DNA of 64,000 nt from Virgibacillus sp. MSP4-1 (GTDB lineage Bacteria; Bacillota; Bacilli; Bacillales; Alkalibacillaceae). Under the pieces are notes generated by a model. That model saw only the letters and a list, made by a program, of their open reading frames with translations, was not told where the DNA came from and ran no database searches. Made by a program: the position numbers and the translations under genes. The DNA lies in the NCBI RefSeq assembly GCF_010092505.1, contig NZ_CP048021.1, positions 2,294,001 through 2,358,000 on the forward strand, read 5' to 3'. Of this stretch, positions 17,731-26,821 are shown one piece after another (within the stretch, counting starts at the first letter, position 1; the number at the start of each line of letters is the position of its first letter).

Positions 17731-18540
17731 TTAGCTCCGGAGCTGATTAATCAGGCCGGCCATCTGATCGCCCATCGAGATGGATTGTGAATTCATCTGG
17801 TAGGCTCGCTGCATTTCCAGCATATTGGTCATTTCCTCGCCCATATCCACATTGGACGATTCCAGTGCGCCTACGTGCAGGCCTGGGTCTGGTGCCACTG
17901 CAGTCAAGCCGGCTGCCGGAACGTTATCCGGAATCCGATACCGATTGCCGCCCGCCGTTTCAAGAGAGCGTGGACGATCAATCTCCATCACTTCAAGGGA
18001 AGCCTCAACTTGTTGTTGTTCCCCTCTTCTGACCATAATATTTCCGTTATCCTGAATAGATATTTCATCGATGTCGCTTTGAAGCACAATGGGACCATTT
18101 TCACCGATCACAGGATTTCCCTGCGCGGTAACCAGGGCGACCTGCTGATTGTTATTGATCGGCTGCAGATAAAAATTACCCGCCCGCGTATAGTGAGTTT
18201 CCGCGGCGCCATTTTCCGTTACCTGCACCTGGAAAAAGTGCTTCTCTCCGCTGAGGGCTACATCCAGAGGGCGCTCCGTCTGGGTAATGGTTCCGGCATC
18301 CATTCGTACGTTGGTATGACCGAGCTTAGCACCTGTTCCCTGGCGAAGGCCTTCAGGGGTCTGTCTTGGCGCTTCCCCGTCAATGCCGTTTTGATTGATT
18401 TGCTGATGAAGCAGGGAGGAAAAGTTGGCGGTCCTTGCTTTATAGCCTGTTGTACTGGAATTAGACAGATTATGTCCGATTAAATTTAGCTTTTGCTGAA
18501 GCTGCCCCATCGTTGTGGCTGCAAGATATGAACTACGCAT
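17731..18540 (-). CDS. flhP: Flagellar hook-basal body protein FlhP
   Basis: A 269-residue rod/hook family protein related to FlgG and FlgF. The N-terminus carries the export and assembly motif (QLNLIGHNLSNSSTTGYKAR, residues 16-35 approximately) and the C-terminus the matching coiled-coil segment (ESSNVDMGEEMTNMLEMQRA). It is secreted through the flagellar type III apparatus and helps build the rod and hook. It follows flhO by 13 bases, forming the mbl-flhO-flhP block known from B. subtilis. The C-terminal LINQLR ending is typical of the family. Confidence 0.93.
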   Translation of the reverse strand: MRSSYLAATTMGQLQQKLNLIGHNLSNSSTTGYKARTANFSSLLHQQINQNGIDGEAPRQTPEGLRQGTGAKLGHTNVRMDAGTITQTERPLDVALSGEKHFFQVQVTENGAAETHYTRAGNFYLQPINNNQQVALVTAQGNPVIGENGPIVLQSDIDEISIQDNGNIMVRRGEQQQVEASLEVMEIDRPRSLETAGGNRYRIPDNVPAAGLTAVAPDPGLHVGALESSNVDMGEEMTNMLEMQRAYQMNSQSISMGDQMAGLINQLRS

Positions 18541-18553
18541 TTAAAATCCTCCT

Positions 18554-19381
18554 TTAGCGAAGACGTCCGATTTGATTGACGGCCATGTCCATGCTTTTAT
18601 CATATGCTTTTAATACCTGCTGATTGGCCTCAAAGTTCCGGTAAGTCTGCAGCATTTCCGTCATCGTCTGCGTGGTATCCACATTCGACCGCTCGATCAT
18701 GCCCTGGCGAATTTCAAATGTTACTCCGCCTGCATTACGGGCATTCACCGGTGCTTCGCCGTCTTCCTCAAGGTTATACAGGTCGTTGTTTCCTTTAGTA
18801 AAATCCTGTGCGGCATTCGGATGATACACAATACCCAGTGGAGTCACTCCGCCATTTGCCTGAATTTCACCGTTTCGGGTTACATTAAACTCATCGTTAT
18901 TGACCTGAATCTGGTTCCCGCCTTCATCAAGAACGTAATGGCCGCTGTTGGTCACGAGAAAACCGTTCGCATCAATGGTGAAGTTTCCATTTCGGGTATA
19001 GCTTGTCCCTCCGTCCTGATTCTGAATGGTGTAAAACAGGGAACCCGTGTCATCCGGCATTTGTCCGTTCCAGATGGCCAGATCTGTGGACATGCCTGTT
19101 TCCTTTAAATCCCCTTGTCCAAAATCAGGAATCGTCTCCTGCATATAGACACCTGTATTTAAGCTTCCGATCAGCTTATTATTCGGGATATTCACGGAAT
19201 GATGAACAGGGAGCTGTTTGGAATCGGTCCGTTCAATTAACATTTCAGGAAAAGCCCGCATCGTGGTCTGATCGGCTTTATATCCCGGGGTTAGCGCATT
19301 GGCCATATTATTTGAAAGCACATCCTGTCGATTCTGCTGTGTCATCATCCCTGATGCTGCTGTATAAAATCCTCTTAACAT
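18554..19381 (-). CDS. flhO: Flagellar hook-basal body protein FlhO
   Basis: A 275-residue paralogue of FlhP with the same architecture: an N-terminal ASGMMTQQNRQDVLSNNMAN segment and a C-terminal SNVDTTQTMTEMLQTYRNFE segment that form the rod core coiled coil. It is exported through the flagellar secretion apparatus. It lies 29 bases downstream of mbl and 13 bases upstream of flhP, so the three are likely one transcript; pairing a rod-shape gene with flagellar rod genes is conserved in Bacillus. Confidence 0.93.
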   Translation of the reverse strand: MLRGFYTAASGMMTQQNRQDVLSNNMANALTPGYKADQTTMRAFPEMLIERTDSKQLPVHHSVNIPNNKLIGSLNTGVYMQETIPDFGQGDLKETGMSTDLAIWNGQMPDDTGSLFYTIQNQDGGTSYTRNGNFTIDANGFLVTNSGHYVLDEGGNQIQVNNDEFNVTRNGEIQANGGVTPLGIVYHPNAAQDFTKGNNDLYNLEEDGEAPVNARNAGGVTFEIRQGMIERSNVDTTQTMTEMLQTYRNFEANQQVLKAYDKSMDMAVNQIGRLR

Positions 19382-19410
19382 TATTTCAGCCTCCTGGTGG
19401 CAAGTCCATG

Positions 19411-20409
19411 TTAATTTTTCACATTGGGCAGTTTTTCAATTTGTTCGAGCATTAGGCCTGTCCCTTTTGCCACGCAGAACATGGGCTCCTCGGCAATGAT
19501 GACAGGTACTTTTAATTCTTCGGAAAGGAGCTGATCAAGCCCATTCAACAGTGCTCCTCCACCGGTCAAAATCGCTCCACGGTCAATGATATCGGCGGAA
19601 AGCTCAGGCGGTGTCCGCTCCAATACCGTTCGCGCAGCTTGTACAATAAGGGAAACCGATTCTTCCAGGGCCTCATTGATTTCTTTTGAGTTCACCGTAA
19701 TCGTACGTGGGAGGCCTGTGACAAGGTCCCGTCCGCGGATGTCCATTTCCTCATAACGGTTGTCCGGAAATACAGTGGCTACATTAACTTTAATATCCTC
19801 TGCTGTACGGTCGCCGATTAACAGCTTGTACTTCCGTTTAATGTGCTGAATGATTTCATTGTCAAACGTATCTCCGGCCATTTTAATGGAGGAGGCGGTG
19901 ACAATATCTCCCATGGACAATACCGCTATGTCCGTCGTTCCACCGCCTATGTCCAATACTAAGTTGCCGCTTGGCTGAAAAATGTCCATGCCTGCACCAA
20001 TGGCAGCCACTTTCGGTTCTTCTTCAAGATAGACTTTTTTGCCGCCGCTCTTTTCAGCAGCTTCTTTAATGGCCTTCTGTTCGACCTTGGTAATGTTGGT
20101 CGGGCAGCAAACTAAAATTCGTGGTTTGGACAGGAAGCCTCTCACATTGATTTTTTCAATAAAATACCTTAACATGGCTTCCGTCACGTCAAAATCAGCA
20201 ATGACGCCGTCTTTTAACGGCCGAATCGCAATAATATTTCCTGGAGTACGTCCAATCATACGTCGGGCAGCTTCCCCAACTTCCAAAACTTTTCCTGTGT
20301 TTCGATCCATGGCAACAACTGCCGGCTCATTTAAAACAATTCCTTTACCCTTAACATGAATGAGTACATTAGCTGTTCCTAGATCGATGCCAATATCCCG
20401 TGAAAACAT
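19411..20409 (-). CDS. mbl: Actin-like rod-shape protein Mbl
   Basis: An MreB-family cytoskeletal ATPase of 332 residues that directs lateral wall synthesis. Actin-family motifs are visible: phosphate 1 DIGIDLGTANVLIHVKGKGI near residue 5, connect 1, phosphate 2 LVLDIGGGTTDIAVLS near 152, and the adenosine motif ILTGGGALLNGLDQLL near 286. It groups with Mbl rather than MreB or MreBH because of gene context: spoIIID upstream and flhO-flhP downstream, the B. subtilis order. A GGGAGGA ribosome site precedes ATG 20409. The distance to spoIIID (about 860 bases) is much larger than in B. subtilis and is filled with non-coding sequence. Confidence 0.95.
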   Translation of the reverse strand: MFSRDIGIDLGTANVLIHVKGKGIVLNEPAVVAMDRNTGKVLEVGEAARRMIGRTPGNIIAIRPLKDGVIADFDVTEAMLRYFIEKINVRGFLSKPRILVCCPTNITKVEQKAIKEAAEKSGGKKVYLEEEPKVAAIGAGMDIFQPSGNLVLDIGGGTTDIAVLSMGDIVTASSIKMAGDTFDNEIIQHIKRKYKLLIGDRTAEDIKVNVATVFPDNRYEEMDIRGRDLVTGLPRTITVNSKEINEALEESVSLIVQAARTVLERTPPELSADIIDRGAILTGGGALLNGLDQLLSEELKVPVIIAEEPMFCVAKGTGLMLEQIEKLPNVKN

Positions 20410-20743
20410 GAACCATTCGTCCTCCCTGCGTAGCTTTCTATCTTATATTTCACCTATTATCCGCAATCGTACTACTCTATTTCTACATTTTAACATAAAA
20501 ATTGTCATATCGTCTCATATTTTTTCGAAAAAAATTTAGGCATTATCCGTTGACTGGTGCTGAAGATGCGGATGCAGTAGCGGACGTTTCCCTGGTATAG
20601 GTGAAACGGTCATATTCAGTGCTGTGTCGATGTACAGGTGCTGTCGTGATAGAGAGGTTTTATGTAATCAAAATGGTCCTGCGTCGTTGATTGTCGCTAT
20701 GCCGATGTGCTGCGGCGGCTGGTTCGCTGATTGAAAATTTAGA

Positions 20744-20834
20744 CTGCTTAGGTTTGCCATAGATCTGCTTAGGTTTGCCATGGATCTGCTTAGGGTTTGC
20801 GTGGATCTGCTCAAGTTTGCGATAGATATGGCTC
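20744..20834. repeat. 21 bp tandem repeat in the mbl-spoIIID gap
   Basis: CTGCTTAGGTTTGCCATAGAT recurs at 20744, 20765, 20786 and 20807, exactly 21 bases apart, with a decayed fifth copy. A minus-strand open frame of 60 codons reads through it as a KQIHGKP-type repeat but has no ribosome site. The rest of 20410-21251 shows no gene, and nothing else recognisable was found apart from A/T-rich sequence just upstream of mbl. Confidence 0.85.
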
Positions 20835-21257
20835 ATGTCCATTAAGTATATCGGGAGAACCCGGCTTGGGGCTGTTCGCTAAGGAATGGTTTTCATTGTG
20901 GGAGTTTGGGTTAGGTGATCTGGGTTGCCGGAAGCTTTGTTTCGAAGGCATTTGCAGTGGTTTTGTCGTGATGTTTTTTCTTGTTGTTTTGATATATTGA
21001 GGCTTCGTGCTGTTCCCTGGTGTGATTCTACGGTGTTTTTTTGAATCGTTATATTGGGATTGGACTTACCGATTTTTCTCCCATATAGAATGACTTTAAA
21101 CATAGAAGTTAAAATTGAATTTAACGGAAAACCTGCGTGTTATTCACTTTTTTTAAAAAACGAATTTAAACGATACGACATGGCAAAGTTTCATCCGGAA
21201 GCTGGATCTGCCTGAAAATCCTTTATGCATCGAATGAATGGTTGTTCATCCTAAGGA

Positions 21258-21287
21258 AATAAAAATGCCGATCAAACTGGCTCTTTT
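21258..21287 (-). terminator. Probable terminator of spoIIID
   Basis: AAAAAAGAGCC and GGCATTTTT arms flank the stop codon on the minus strand, followed by ATTTCC. The G/C core is short (3-4 bp). Confidence 0.45.
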
Positions 21288-21538
21288 TTGTCCTCATCAT
21301 TGTACTTCTGCTTTGTTGCGGCCCCACCACGCAGATGTCGAATCGACTTATGGTAGGTTAAAATTTCCTTCACTTCCTTCCAAAGCTCCGGATTAATCTC
21401 CGGAAGCCGCTCAGTCAAATCCTTATGGACCGTACTCTTGGAAACCCCAAACTCCTTTGCGATTACGCGGACCGTCTTCCTTGTCTCCACGATATATTTC
21501 CCTATCTTGATCGTACGCTCTTTGATGTAATCGTGCAC
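21272..21538 (-). CDS. spoIIID: Sporulation transcription factor SpoIIID
   Basis: SpoIIID is the mother-cell DNA-binding protein that modulates the sigma-E regulon and helps switch to sigma-K. The 88-residue sequence is nearly the family consensus: HDYIKERTIKIGKYIVETRK, the helix-turn-helix VRVIAKEFGVSKSTVHKDL (about 24-42), LPEINPELWKEV and YHKSIRHLRGGAATK. Translation starts at GTG 21538, as in other bacilli, with GGCGAG as ribosome site. It lies upstream of mbl, the conserved order. A putative terminator at its end suggests it is not simply co-transcribed with mbl. Confidence 0.97.
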   Translation of the reverse strand: MHDYIKERTIKIGKYIVETRKTVRVIAKEFGVSKSTVHKDLTERLPEINPELWKEVKEILTYHKSIRHLRGGAATKQKYNDEDKKEPV

Positions 21539-21784
21539 ACCACTCGCCTCCCTGAGTTGGATCTCTTAAAGGCGTGAAATGAGACAAGGTGATTTTTCCG
21601 GGATACCTGTAGTAAATTTGATTGCCATCCAGAAGTCCGTTTCCTATTCCCTCTAATCCTCTAGCTGCGTCACACACTTTCCCACCTCAAACCTTTCTTT
21701 GAACTTGTTTGTAACATTTTATTAACGAAACTGTGCGAATATGCTTAAAATTCACGTGGGACAAGGTGTTTGTTGGTTTTTTAT

Positions 21785-23165
21785 TAGGTGGGGTTCCTAG
21801 GATGGGCTTCCGGGGGTGGTGGCTTTGAGATTGGGCGGGGATTGCTGGGATTGAGCGGTGTTCTTTGGGATTGTGCGGGATGTTGCTGGATTGAGCTTGA
21901 ATCTCAGGGATTGAGCGGGATGTTGCTGGATTGAGCTTGAATCTCAGGGATTGATCCTATTTCCAAGTAATTAAGCTGTTTTACTCAGATTTGAGCCGAT
22001 TCAGACGGTATTAAGCGCGTTTTTGAATTAATTGATCCATTTTTAAAATTAATTCAACCAATTTTTAAATGGATTCTGCCAGTTTGAGGGTTATTCATCC
22101 AGTTTACGGGTCATTCTGCCAAATAGATGAAGATTATTCATATAAATTGCTTATTAAGCCGGAATTCACATTATTAAGCCATGTTACGTCCAATTAATCC
22201 CGATTCTGATCGATTGAGCCTATTTCCAAGCAATTAAGCTGTTTTACTGAAAATTGAGCCGATTCAAACGGTATTAAGCGTGTTTTTAAATTAATTGATC
22301 CATTTTTAAAATTAATTCAACCAATTTTTAAATGGATTCTGCCAGTTTGAGGGTTATTCATCCAGTTTCCGGGTCATTATGCCAAATAGATGAAGATTAT
22401 TCATTTAAATTGCTTATTAAGCCGGAATTCACATTATTAAGCCATGTTGCGTCCAATTAATCCCGATTCTGATCGATTGATCCTGTTTTCAAGTAATTAA
22501 GCTGTTTTACTCAGATTTGAGCCGATTCAGACGGTATTAAGCGCGTTTTTGAATTAATTGATCCATTTTTAAAATTAATTCAACCAATTTTTAAATGGAT
22601 TCTGCCAGTTTGAGGGTTATTCATCCAGTTTACGGGTCATTCTGCCAAATAGATGAAGATTATTCATATAAATTGCTTATTAAGCCGGAATTCACATTAT
22701 TAAGCCATGTTACGTCCAATTAATCCCGATTCTGATCGATTGAGCCTATTTCCAAGCAATTAAGCTGTTTTACTGAAAATTGAGCCGATTCAAACGGTAT
22801 TAAGCGTGTTTTTGAATTAATTGATCCATTTTTAAAATTAATTAAGCCAATTTTCAAATGGATTCAGCCAGTTTGAGGGTTATTCAGCCAATTTTCGGGT
22901 CATTCTGCCAAATAGATGAGGATTATTCATTTAAATTGCTGATTAAGCCGGAATTCAGATTATTAAGCCACGTTCCGAGCAATTAAGCCCGACCCCGAGT
23001 AATTAATCCCAATTCCGTCCAATTAATCCAAACATCCAGCTATTAATCCAAACACCAAGCAATTAATCCAAACATCCAGCTATTAATCCAAACACCAGGC
23101 AATCAATCCAAACATCCAGCAATTAACCCAATCCAAACATCAAGCACTTGATCCGGCCCCAACTG
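21785..23165 (+). repeat. Phased-word array B: 20 bp words in 263 bp units of 13 words, alternating ABAB
   Basis: The stretch between spoIIID and the DASS transporter is almost entirely words with core ATTAAGCC, ATTGAGCC, ATTGATCC, ATTAATCC, ATTCATCC or ATTCTGCC. Core starts at 22153, 22173, 22193, 22213, 22233, 22253 and 22273 are exactly 20 bases apart, then 22294. A marker TTATTAAGCCGGAATTC lies at 22151, 22414, 22677 and (diverged) 22940, 263 bases apart, so each unit holds 13 words. Units 1 and 3 resemble each other more than 2 and 4 (for example TACTCAGATTTGAGCC against TACTGAAAATTGAGCC), giving a 526 bp super-unit. The left edge (21785-21900) is G-rich, the right edge (23000-23160) C-rich with CCAAACA. 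Confidence 0.96.
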
Positions 23166-23356
23166 ATTAAAGCCGGAAACTTATACATGACACCAGTTGA
23201 ACGAATGTGACGATGCATTCTCCATTTATATTCAAATGGTTTTTCCTTTAAAATTTTGAAAATTTTTGATATTGTTTGCAGTAATCGAATTTTTCTCTTC
23301 TTTCAAATAACTACTATTCTAGCTGCTACTAATTATACGACAAAGGAGATGATGCT

Positions 23357-25021
23357 ATGATGACAGCTGCATGGAACTGGTTATGGGATATGCATAACCA
23401 GGCCAAGGATTTGCTGCGTTTTTTTGCCCGGCCCTCTTCATCGAGTCTGGGGTCTGAAGGGACGAATCCGAACACGATTCGGCGCGAGAACAACCGTGGA
23501 AATGGAAATAATAACGGAAATGGGGACCGGCTATTTAAACCCGGACAGATGATTGGTCTGATTCTTGGTCCTGTTCTGTTCTTTTTAACGTTACAATTTT
23601 TCCATCCTGATGGCTTGTCCGATGCCGGTGTTGCGGTTCTGGCCAGTACGATATGGATTGCAATCTGGTGGATTACGGAGGCAGTGCCTATTCCTGTTAC
23701 CTCCTTGTTACCGATTGTCCTTTTTCCACTTACTGGCGGACTTGATATCGGGGCGACGACCTCTTCCTATGGGGATGACACAATTTTTCTATTTATGGGC
23801 GGCTTTATGATTGCCCTGGCTATGGAAAAATGGAATCTGCACCGGCGAATTGCCCTATCGATCATTTCTGTCATTGGTACGAATTCAGAGCGGATTATTC
23901 TTGGGTTTATGGTGGCTACCGGATTTTTATCGATGTGGATTTCCAATACGGCAACCTCTATGATGATGGTTCCGATCGGGCTTGCGATTATTTATCAGGT
24001 GGCCGATCAATTAAAGGATGACCATTCAATTGATACCTCTCAGGAAAACTTCGGATTTGGAAAGGCGCTGATGCTGGGGATTGCCTATTCCGCTTCTGTG
24101 GGCGGAATGGCGACCTTAATCGGGACTCCGCCTAACACTGCACTGGCGGGGGTCATTAACAATATGTACGATATCGAGATCACCTTTGCCGGCTGGATGC
24201 TTTTCGGGGTGCCTATTGCGTGGATTTTTATTTTCATTATCTGGTATTATCTGGTGAAAGTATCCTATCCTCTTAAATTTAAGCATTTGCCTGGCGGACG
24301 AGAAGTGATTAAGAATGAAAAAGAAAAGTTAGGCAGCGCCTCTTTTGAGGAAAAAGGGGTTATGGTTATTTTCGTTCTGGCCGCTTTTGCCTGGATCAGC
24401 CGTTCGTTTTTGCTTACACAAATCAATGAAAATATTAATGATGCGATTATTGCGATTACGGCTGCGGTGATTCTATTTATCATTCCATCCAAAAATCGAA
24501 AAGGCGATTATTTGCTGGATTGGAATACGGCTGTGAAGCTTCCGTGGGGGATTCTTCTGCTATTTGGCGGAGGTCTTGCGATTGCGAGCGGATTCAGCAG
24601 TTCCGGACTTTCCGAATGGATTGGAAGTCAGCTAAGCATCCTGGATGGAATCAATATTTTCCTTATCCTGTTAGCGGTAGCAGCCATGGTTATTTTCCTG
24701 ACCGAGGTAACCTCCAACACAGCGACTGCCAATATGATGTATCCAATTATGGCTTCCCTGGCCGTTGCTCTGGGGATCCACCCTTACGCCGTGATGATCG
24801 CTGCGGCCGTTGCAGCTTCAAGTGCCTTTATGCTGCCGGTTGCTACACCGCCAAACGCGGTCGTGTTCGGCTCAGGGTACTTACGGATTCCTGATATGGC
24901 GAAAGCAGGTTTGGCGCTGAACATCATCGGCGTGCTCCTCGTTGCCCTTGCCATATACTTCTGGCTGCCGGTCGTATGGAACATTGATTTAACCGAAATC
25001 CCGGCAAGTATGAAAAATTAA
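23357..25021 (+). CDS. SLC13/DASS-family sodium:dicarboxylate symporter (SdcS-like)
   Basis: A 554-residue membrane transporter of the divalent anion:sodium symporter family, which takes up succinate, fumarate, malate or related anions with sodium. After an 80-residue N-terminal cytoplasmic part there are about 11-12 hydrophobic segments. The two signature SNT loops are visible: MWISNTATSMMMVPIGLAI and VTSNTATANMMYPIMASLA, each followed by a P-rich hairpin (GTPPNTALAG; VATPPNAVVFGSG). The N-terminus is longer than in SdcS of Staphylococcus (520) and contains an Asn/Gly run (GNGNNNGNGD near residue 55). The start ATG 23357 lies 8 bases after AAAGGAG. It is the only plus-strand gene in this part and stands alone between array B and its own terminator. 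Sodium coupling suits a salt-tolerant organism. Confidence 0.9.
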   Translation: MMTAAWNWLWDMHNQAKDLLRFFARPSSSSLGSEGTNPNTIRRENNRGNGNNNGNGDRLFKPGQMIGLILGPVLFFLTLQFFHPDGLSDAGVAVLASTIWIAIWWITEAVPIPVTSLLPIVLFPLTGGLDIGATTSSYGDDTIFLFMGGFMIALAMEKWNLHRRIALSIISVIGTNSERIILGFMVATGFLSMWISNTATSMMMVPIGLAIIYQVADQLKDDHSIDTSQENFGFGKALMLGIAYSASVGGMATLIGTPPNTALAGVINNMYDIEITFAGWMLFGVPIAWIFIFIIWYYLVKVSYPLKFKHLPGGREVIKNEKEKLGSASFEEKGVMVIFVLAAFAWISRSFLLTQINENINDAIIAITAAVILFIIPSKNRKGDYLLDWNTAVKLPWGILLLFGGGLAIASGFSSSGLSEWIGSQLSILDGINIFLILLAVAAMVIFLTEVTSNTATANMMYPIMASLAVALGIHPYAVMIAAAVAASSAFMLPVATPPNAVVFGSGYLRIPDMAKAGLALNIIGVLLVALAIYFWLPVVWNIDLTEIPASMKN

Positions 25022-25025
25022 TAAC

Positions 25026-25190
25026 AAAGGCGAAAGCGCCCGTTTAGCGACGTATGGACTCGACTGAGCCGGAGGAGATAAAGGAAACACGACGAACAGC
25101 GTGAGTCGATGTTGACGTATCGGACGAAGGTGAAGGAAGTCACGCTGGGCGCTGGGCGCTGGATCCGGACGTGGGCACTCCGGATTTCTT
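25026..25190. repeat. GC-rich intergenic element downstream of the DASS gene (probable dispersed repeat)
   Basis: A GC-rich block opening AAAGGCGAAAGCGCCCGTTTA and containing GACTCGACTGAGCCGGAGGA, CGACGAACAGCGTGAGTCGA and two tandem GGCGCTGG copies. It has several self-complementary stretches and no credible frame. I recall very similar sequence as a high-copy intergenic repeat in many Bacillaceae genomes; only one copy is in the window, so repetition is not shown here. Confidence 0.55.
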
Positions 25191-25233
25191 ATCCCACAAA
25201 ATCGTTTACTTAATAATTATCGCAGCCGTAAAC

Positions 25234-25287
25234 AAACTGCACCTCCATATGGACCTGATCCATTCATTGAGGTGCAGTTTTCTTTTT
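25234..25287 (+). terminator. Terminator of the DASS gene
   Basis: AAACTGCACCTC (25234-25245) pairs with GAGGTGCAGTTT (25269-25280), followed by TCTTTTTC. The loop is long (about 23 bases). Confidence 0.85.
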
Positions 25288-25345
25288 CAAAATTCGCTTT
25301 TGCGGGGGTTGCTGGCTTCAGTTTCATAGGATAGATGCTTTTCGG

Positions 25346-26584
25346 TTATCCATGAACGTTTGTAAAGTTGCTTTCCGCTTCATTTTGCTTCCTATTCCTG
25401 ACGACGATATATCGGGTTAATGTATATACTACAGGAATACAACTTAGCGTGATCACAATCCCTGTCCAGCCTGCCGCATTCCATAGTGGCCCCAAAGCTG
25501 AGCTTCCGAGTGAAACACCGACATAATAGAATACGAGATAAAGACTGGAGGCACTCCCTTTATGATGGGTCACCTCAAATCCCACGGATGAGGCGGTAAT
25601 GGAGTGGGCGGTGAAAAAGCCCAGACAGGTGATGCAAAGCCCTATCGCCACAATCCATATCGAGGATGCCAGGGTCATCAGAATCCCCAATGTCATAACG
25701 ACAATTCCGGCTGCCCGTACCGTTAAAATCCCAAATCGCCCTGAAAGCCAGCCGGCAACAGGTGAACCGACAACTCCGAGTCCATAAGCCAAAAACAGAT
25801 AGGATATCGCTTCTAAGGACAACGAAAACGGCGGGCCTTCCAAATGAAACGGCAAATACGTCCAGATTCCGGTAAACGAAAGCTGGATGACGACTCCGAT
25901 TCCAAAAATCCACAGTAGTCCCGGGTTTTTTAAGTGATACAGAAAGCCTTTTATATCCCGGGAAAAAGTTTGTTGGCTGGGTGTGAAATAACGCGAGCGC
26001 GGCAGCATAAATAAAACCGCCACTAACACCACAAACCCCAATCCGCCTAATAGGTAAAACGCCATTTCCCAGGATAAATGGTCCGAAACATAGCCTGTCA
26101 TAAAGCGTCCGACCATCCCTCCAAGCGCATTGCTGGATATATACAGGGCTGTTGCCAGCGGGAGGCTGCTTTTGTCCATTTCCTCCATTAGATATGCCAG
26201 CGCAGCAGCAGGAAGCCCCGCTAATGCAAAGCCTTGTAAAAATCGAAAAATCAGGAATAATAAAAAGGACTCTGATAATGGAATCAACAAAAAGGGGATC
26301 GCTGCCCCTGCCAGAGATAATTTAATAAACATCGTACGCCCGTTACGGTCCGATAAAAATCCGAGGACAATCAATCCGATAATCAATCCAATGATGGTCA
26401 GGGACACGGAAAGGGAAGAGACGGATACTGAAACATCAAATTCCCGTACAAATAAAGGCAATAGCGGCTGGGTCGAATACATAGCCGCAAAAACAAAAAA
26501 CGATGAAACAGCCAGGCTGATGGTGATTAGCCAAAATTGAGAATCCTTCACAGTATATGCGTGCTGGTGGTTTGTTTGCTCCAT
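25346..26584 (-). CDS. Major facilitator superfamily transporter
   Basis: A 412-residue, 12-helix MFS protein. The loop 2-3 signature is visible as GFLSDRNGRTMFIK, and a second-half counterpart as GWLSGRFGILTVR, so it has the usual duplicated six-helix halves with a cytoplasmic middle loop near SRYFTPSQQTFSRD. It resembles the YfmO/YgaY-type drug or metabolite exporters, but the substrate cannot be named. I start at ATG 26584 (MEQTNHQHAY), ten bases after a GGAG; a longer frame to 26653 adds 23 residues with no membrane or conserved features. It stands alone. The end of the gene faces the DASS terminator. A copy of the three-copy structured element lies just upstream. Confidence 0.85.
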   Translation of the reverse strand: MEQTNHQHAYTVKDSQFWLITISLAVSSFFVFAAMYSTQPLLPLFVREFDVSVSVSSLSVSLTIIGLIIGLIVLGFLSDRNGRTMFIKLSLAGAAIPFLLIPLSESFLLFLIFRFLQGFALAGLPAAALAYLMEEMDKSSLPLATALYISSNALGGMVGRFMTGYVSDHLSWEMAFYLLGGLGFVVLVAVLFMLPRSRYFTPSQQTFSRDIKGFLYHLKNPGLLWIFGIGVVIQLSFTGIWTYLPFHLEGPPFSLSLEAISYLFLAYGLGVVGSPVAGWLSGRFGILTVRAAGIVVMTLGILMTLASSIWIVAIGLCITCLGFFTAHSITASSVGFEVTHHKGSASSLYLVFYYVGVSLGSSALGPLWNAAGWTGIVITLSCIPVVYTLTRYIVVRNRKQNEAESNFTNVHG

Positions 26585-26664
26585 TTTATGTAGTCTCCAC
26601 ACCCCTTCACTTGATGAATTCGTCTGATCGGCCGGACTTCCTTTTAGGGCCAATGAGTTGATTT

Positions 26665-26767
26665 TATCATAAAGTCAAACTTCCATCAGTGGAGGGGCCA
26701 CATAGTCTTGTTGGCGTAACTCCAGGACTTGAAGTGGGGATACTACGGACAGTCCATGCGTGAGAAA
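26665..26767 (-). repeat. Structured intergenic element, copy 1 (shortened)
   Basis: This copy shares ATAAAGTCAAACTTCCATCA at its left and GGACTTGAAGTGGGGATACT plus ATGCGTGAGAAA at its right with copies at 42304 and 63748, but lacks about 50 internal bases including the second arm of the first hairpin. It lies between spoIIQ and the MFS gene. Confidence 0.8.
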
Positions 26768-26777
26768 AGGGATGAGC

Positions 26778-26812
26778 CAAAAAAAAGACTGCCTCACTGA
26801 GACAGTCTTTTT
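26778..26812 (-). terminator. Terminator of spoIIQ
   Basis: AAAAAGACTG (26781-26790) pairs with CAGTCTTTTT (26802-26811), extended by an inner CTCA/TGAG. T-runs are present on both strands, so it may work both ways. Confidence 0.9.
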
Positions 26813-26821
26813 CATCAATCC

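Noticed and set aside
20660-20842. 60-codon frame with KQIHGKP repeats
   Set aside because: Generated by the 21 bp tandem repeat; no ribosome site.
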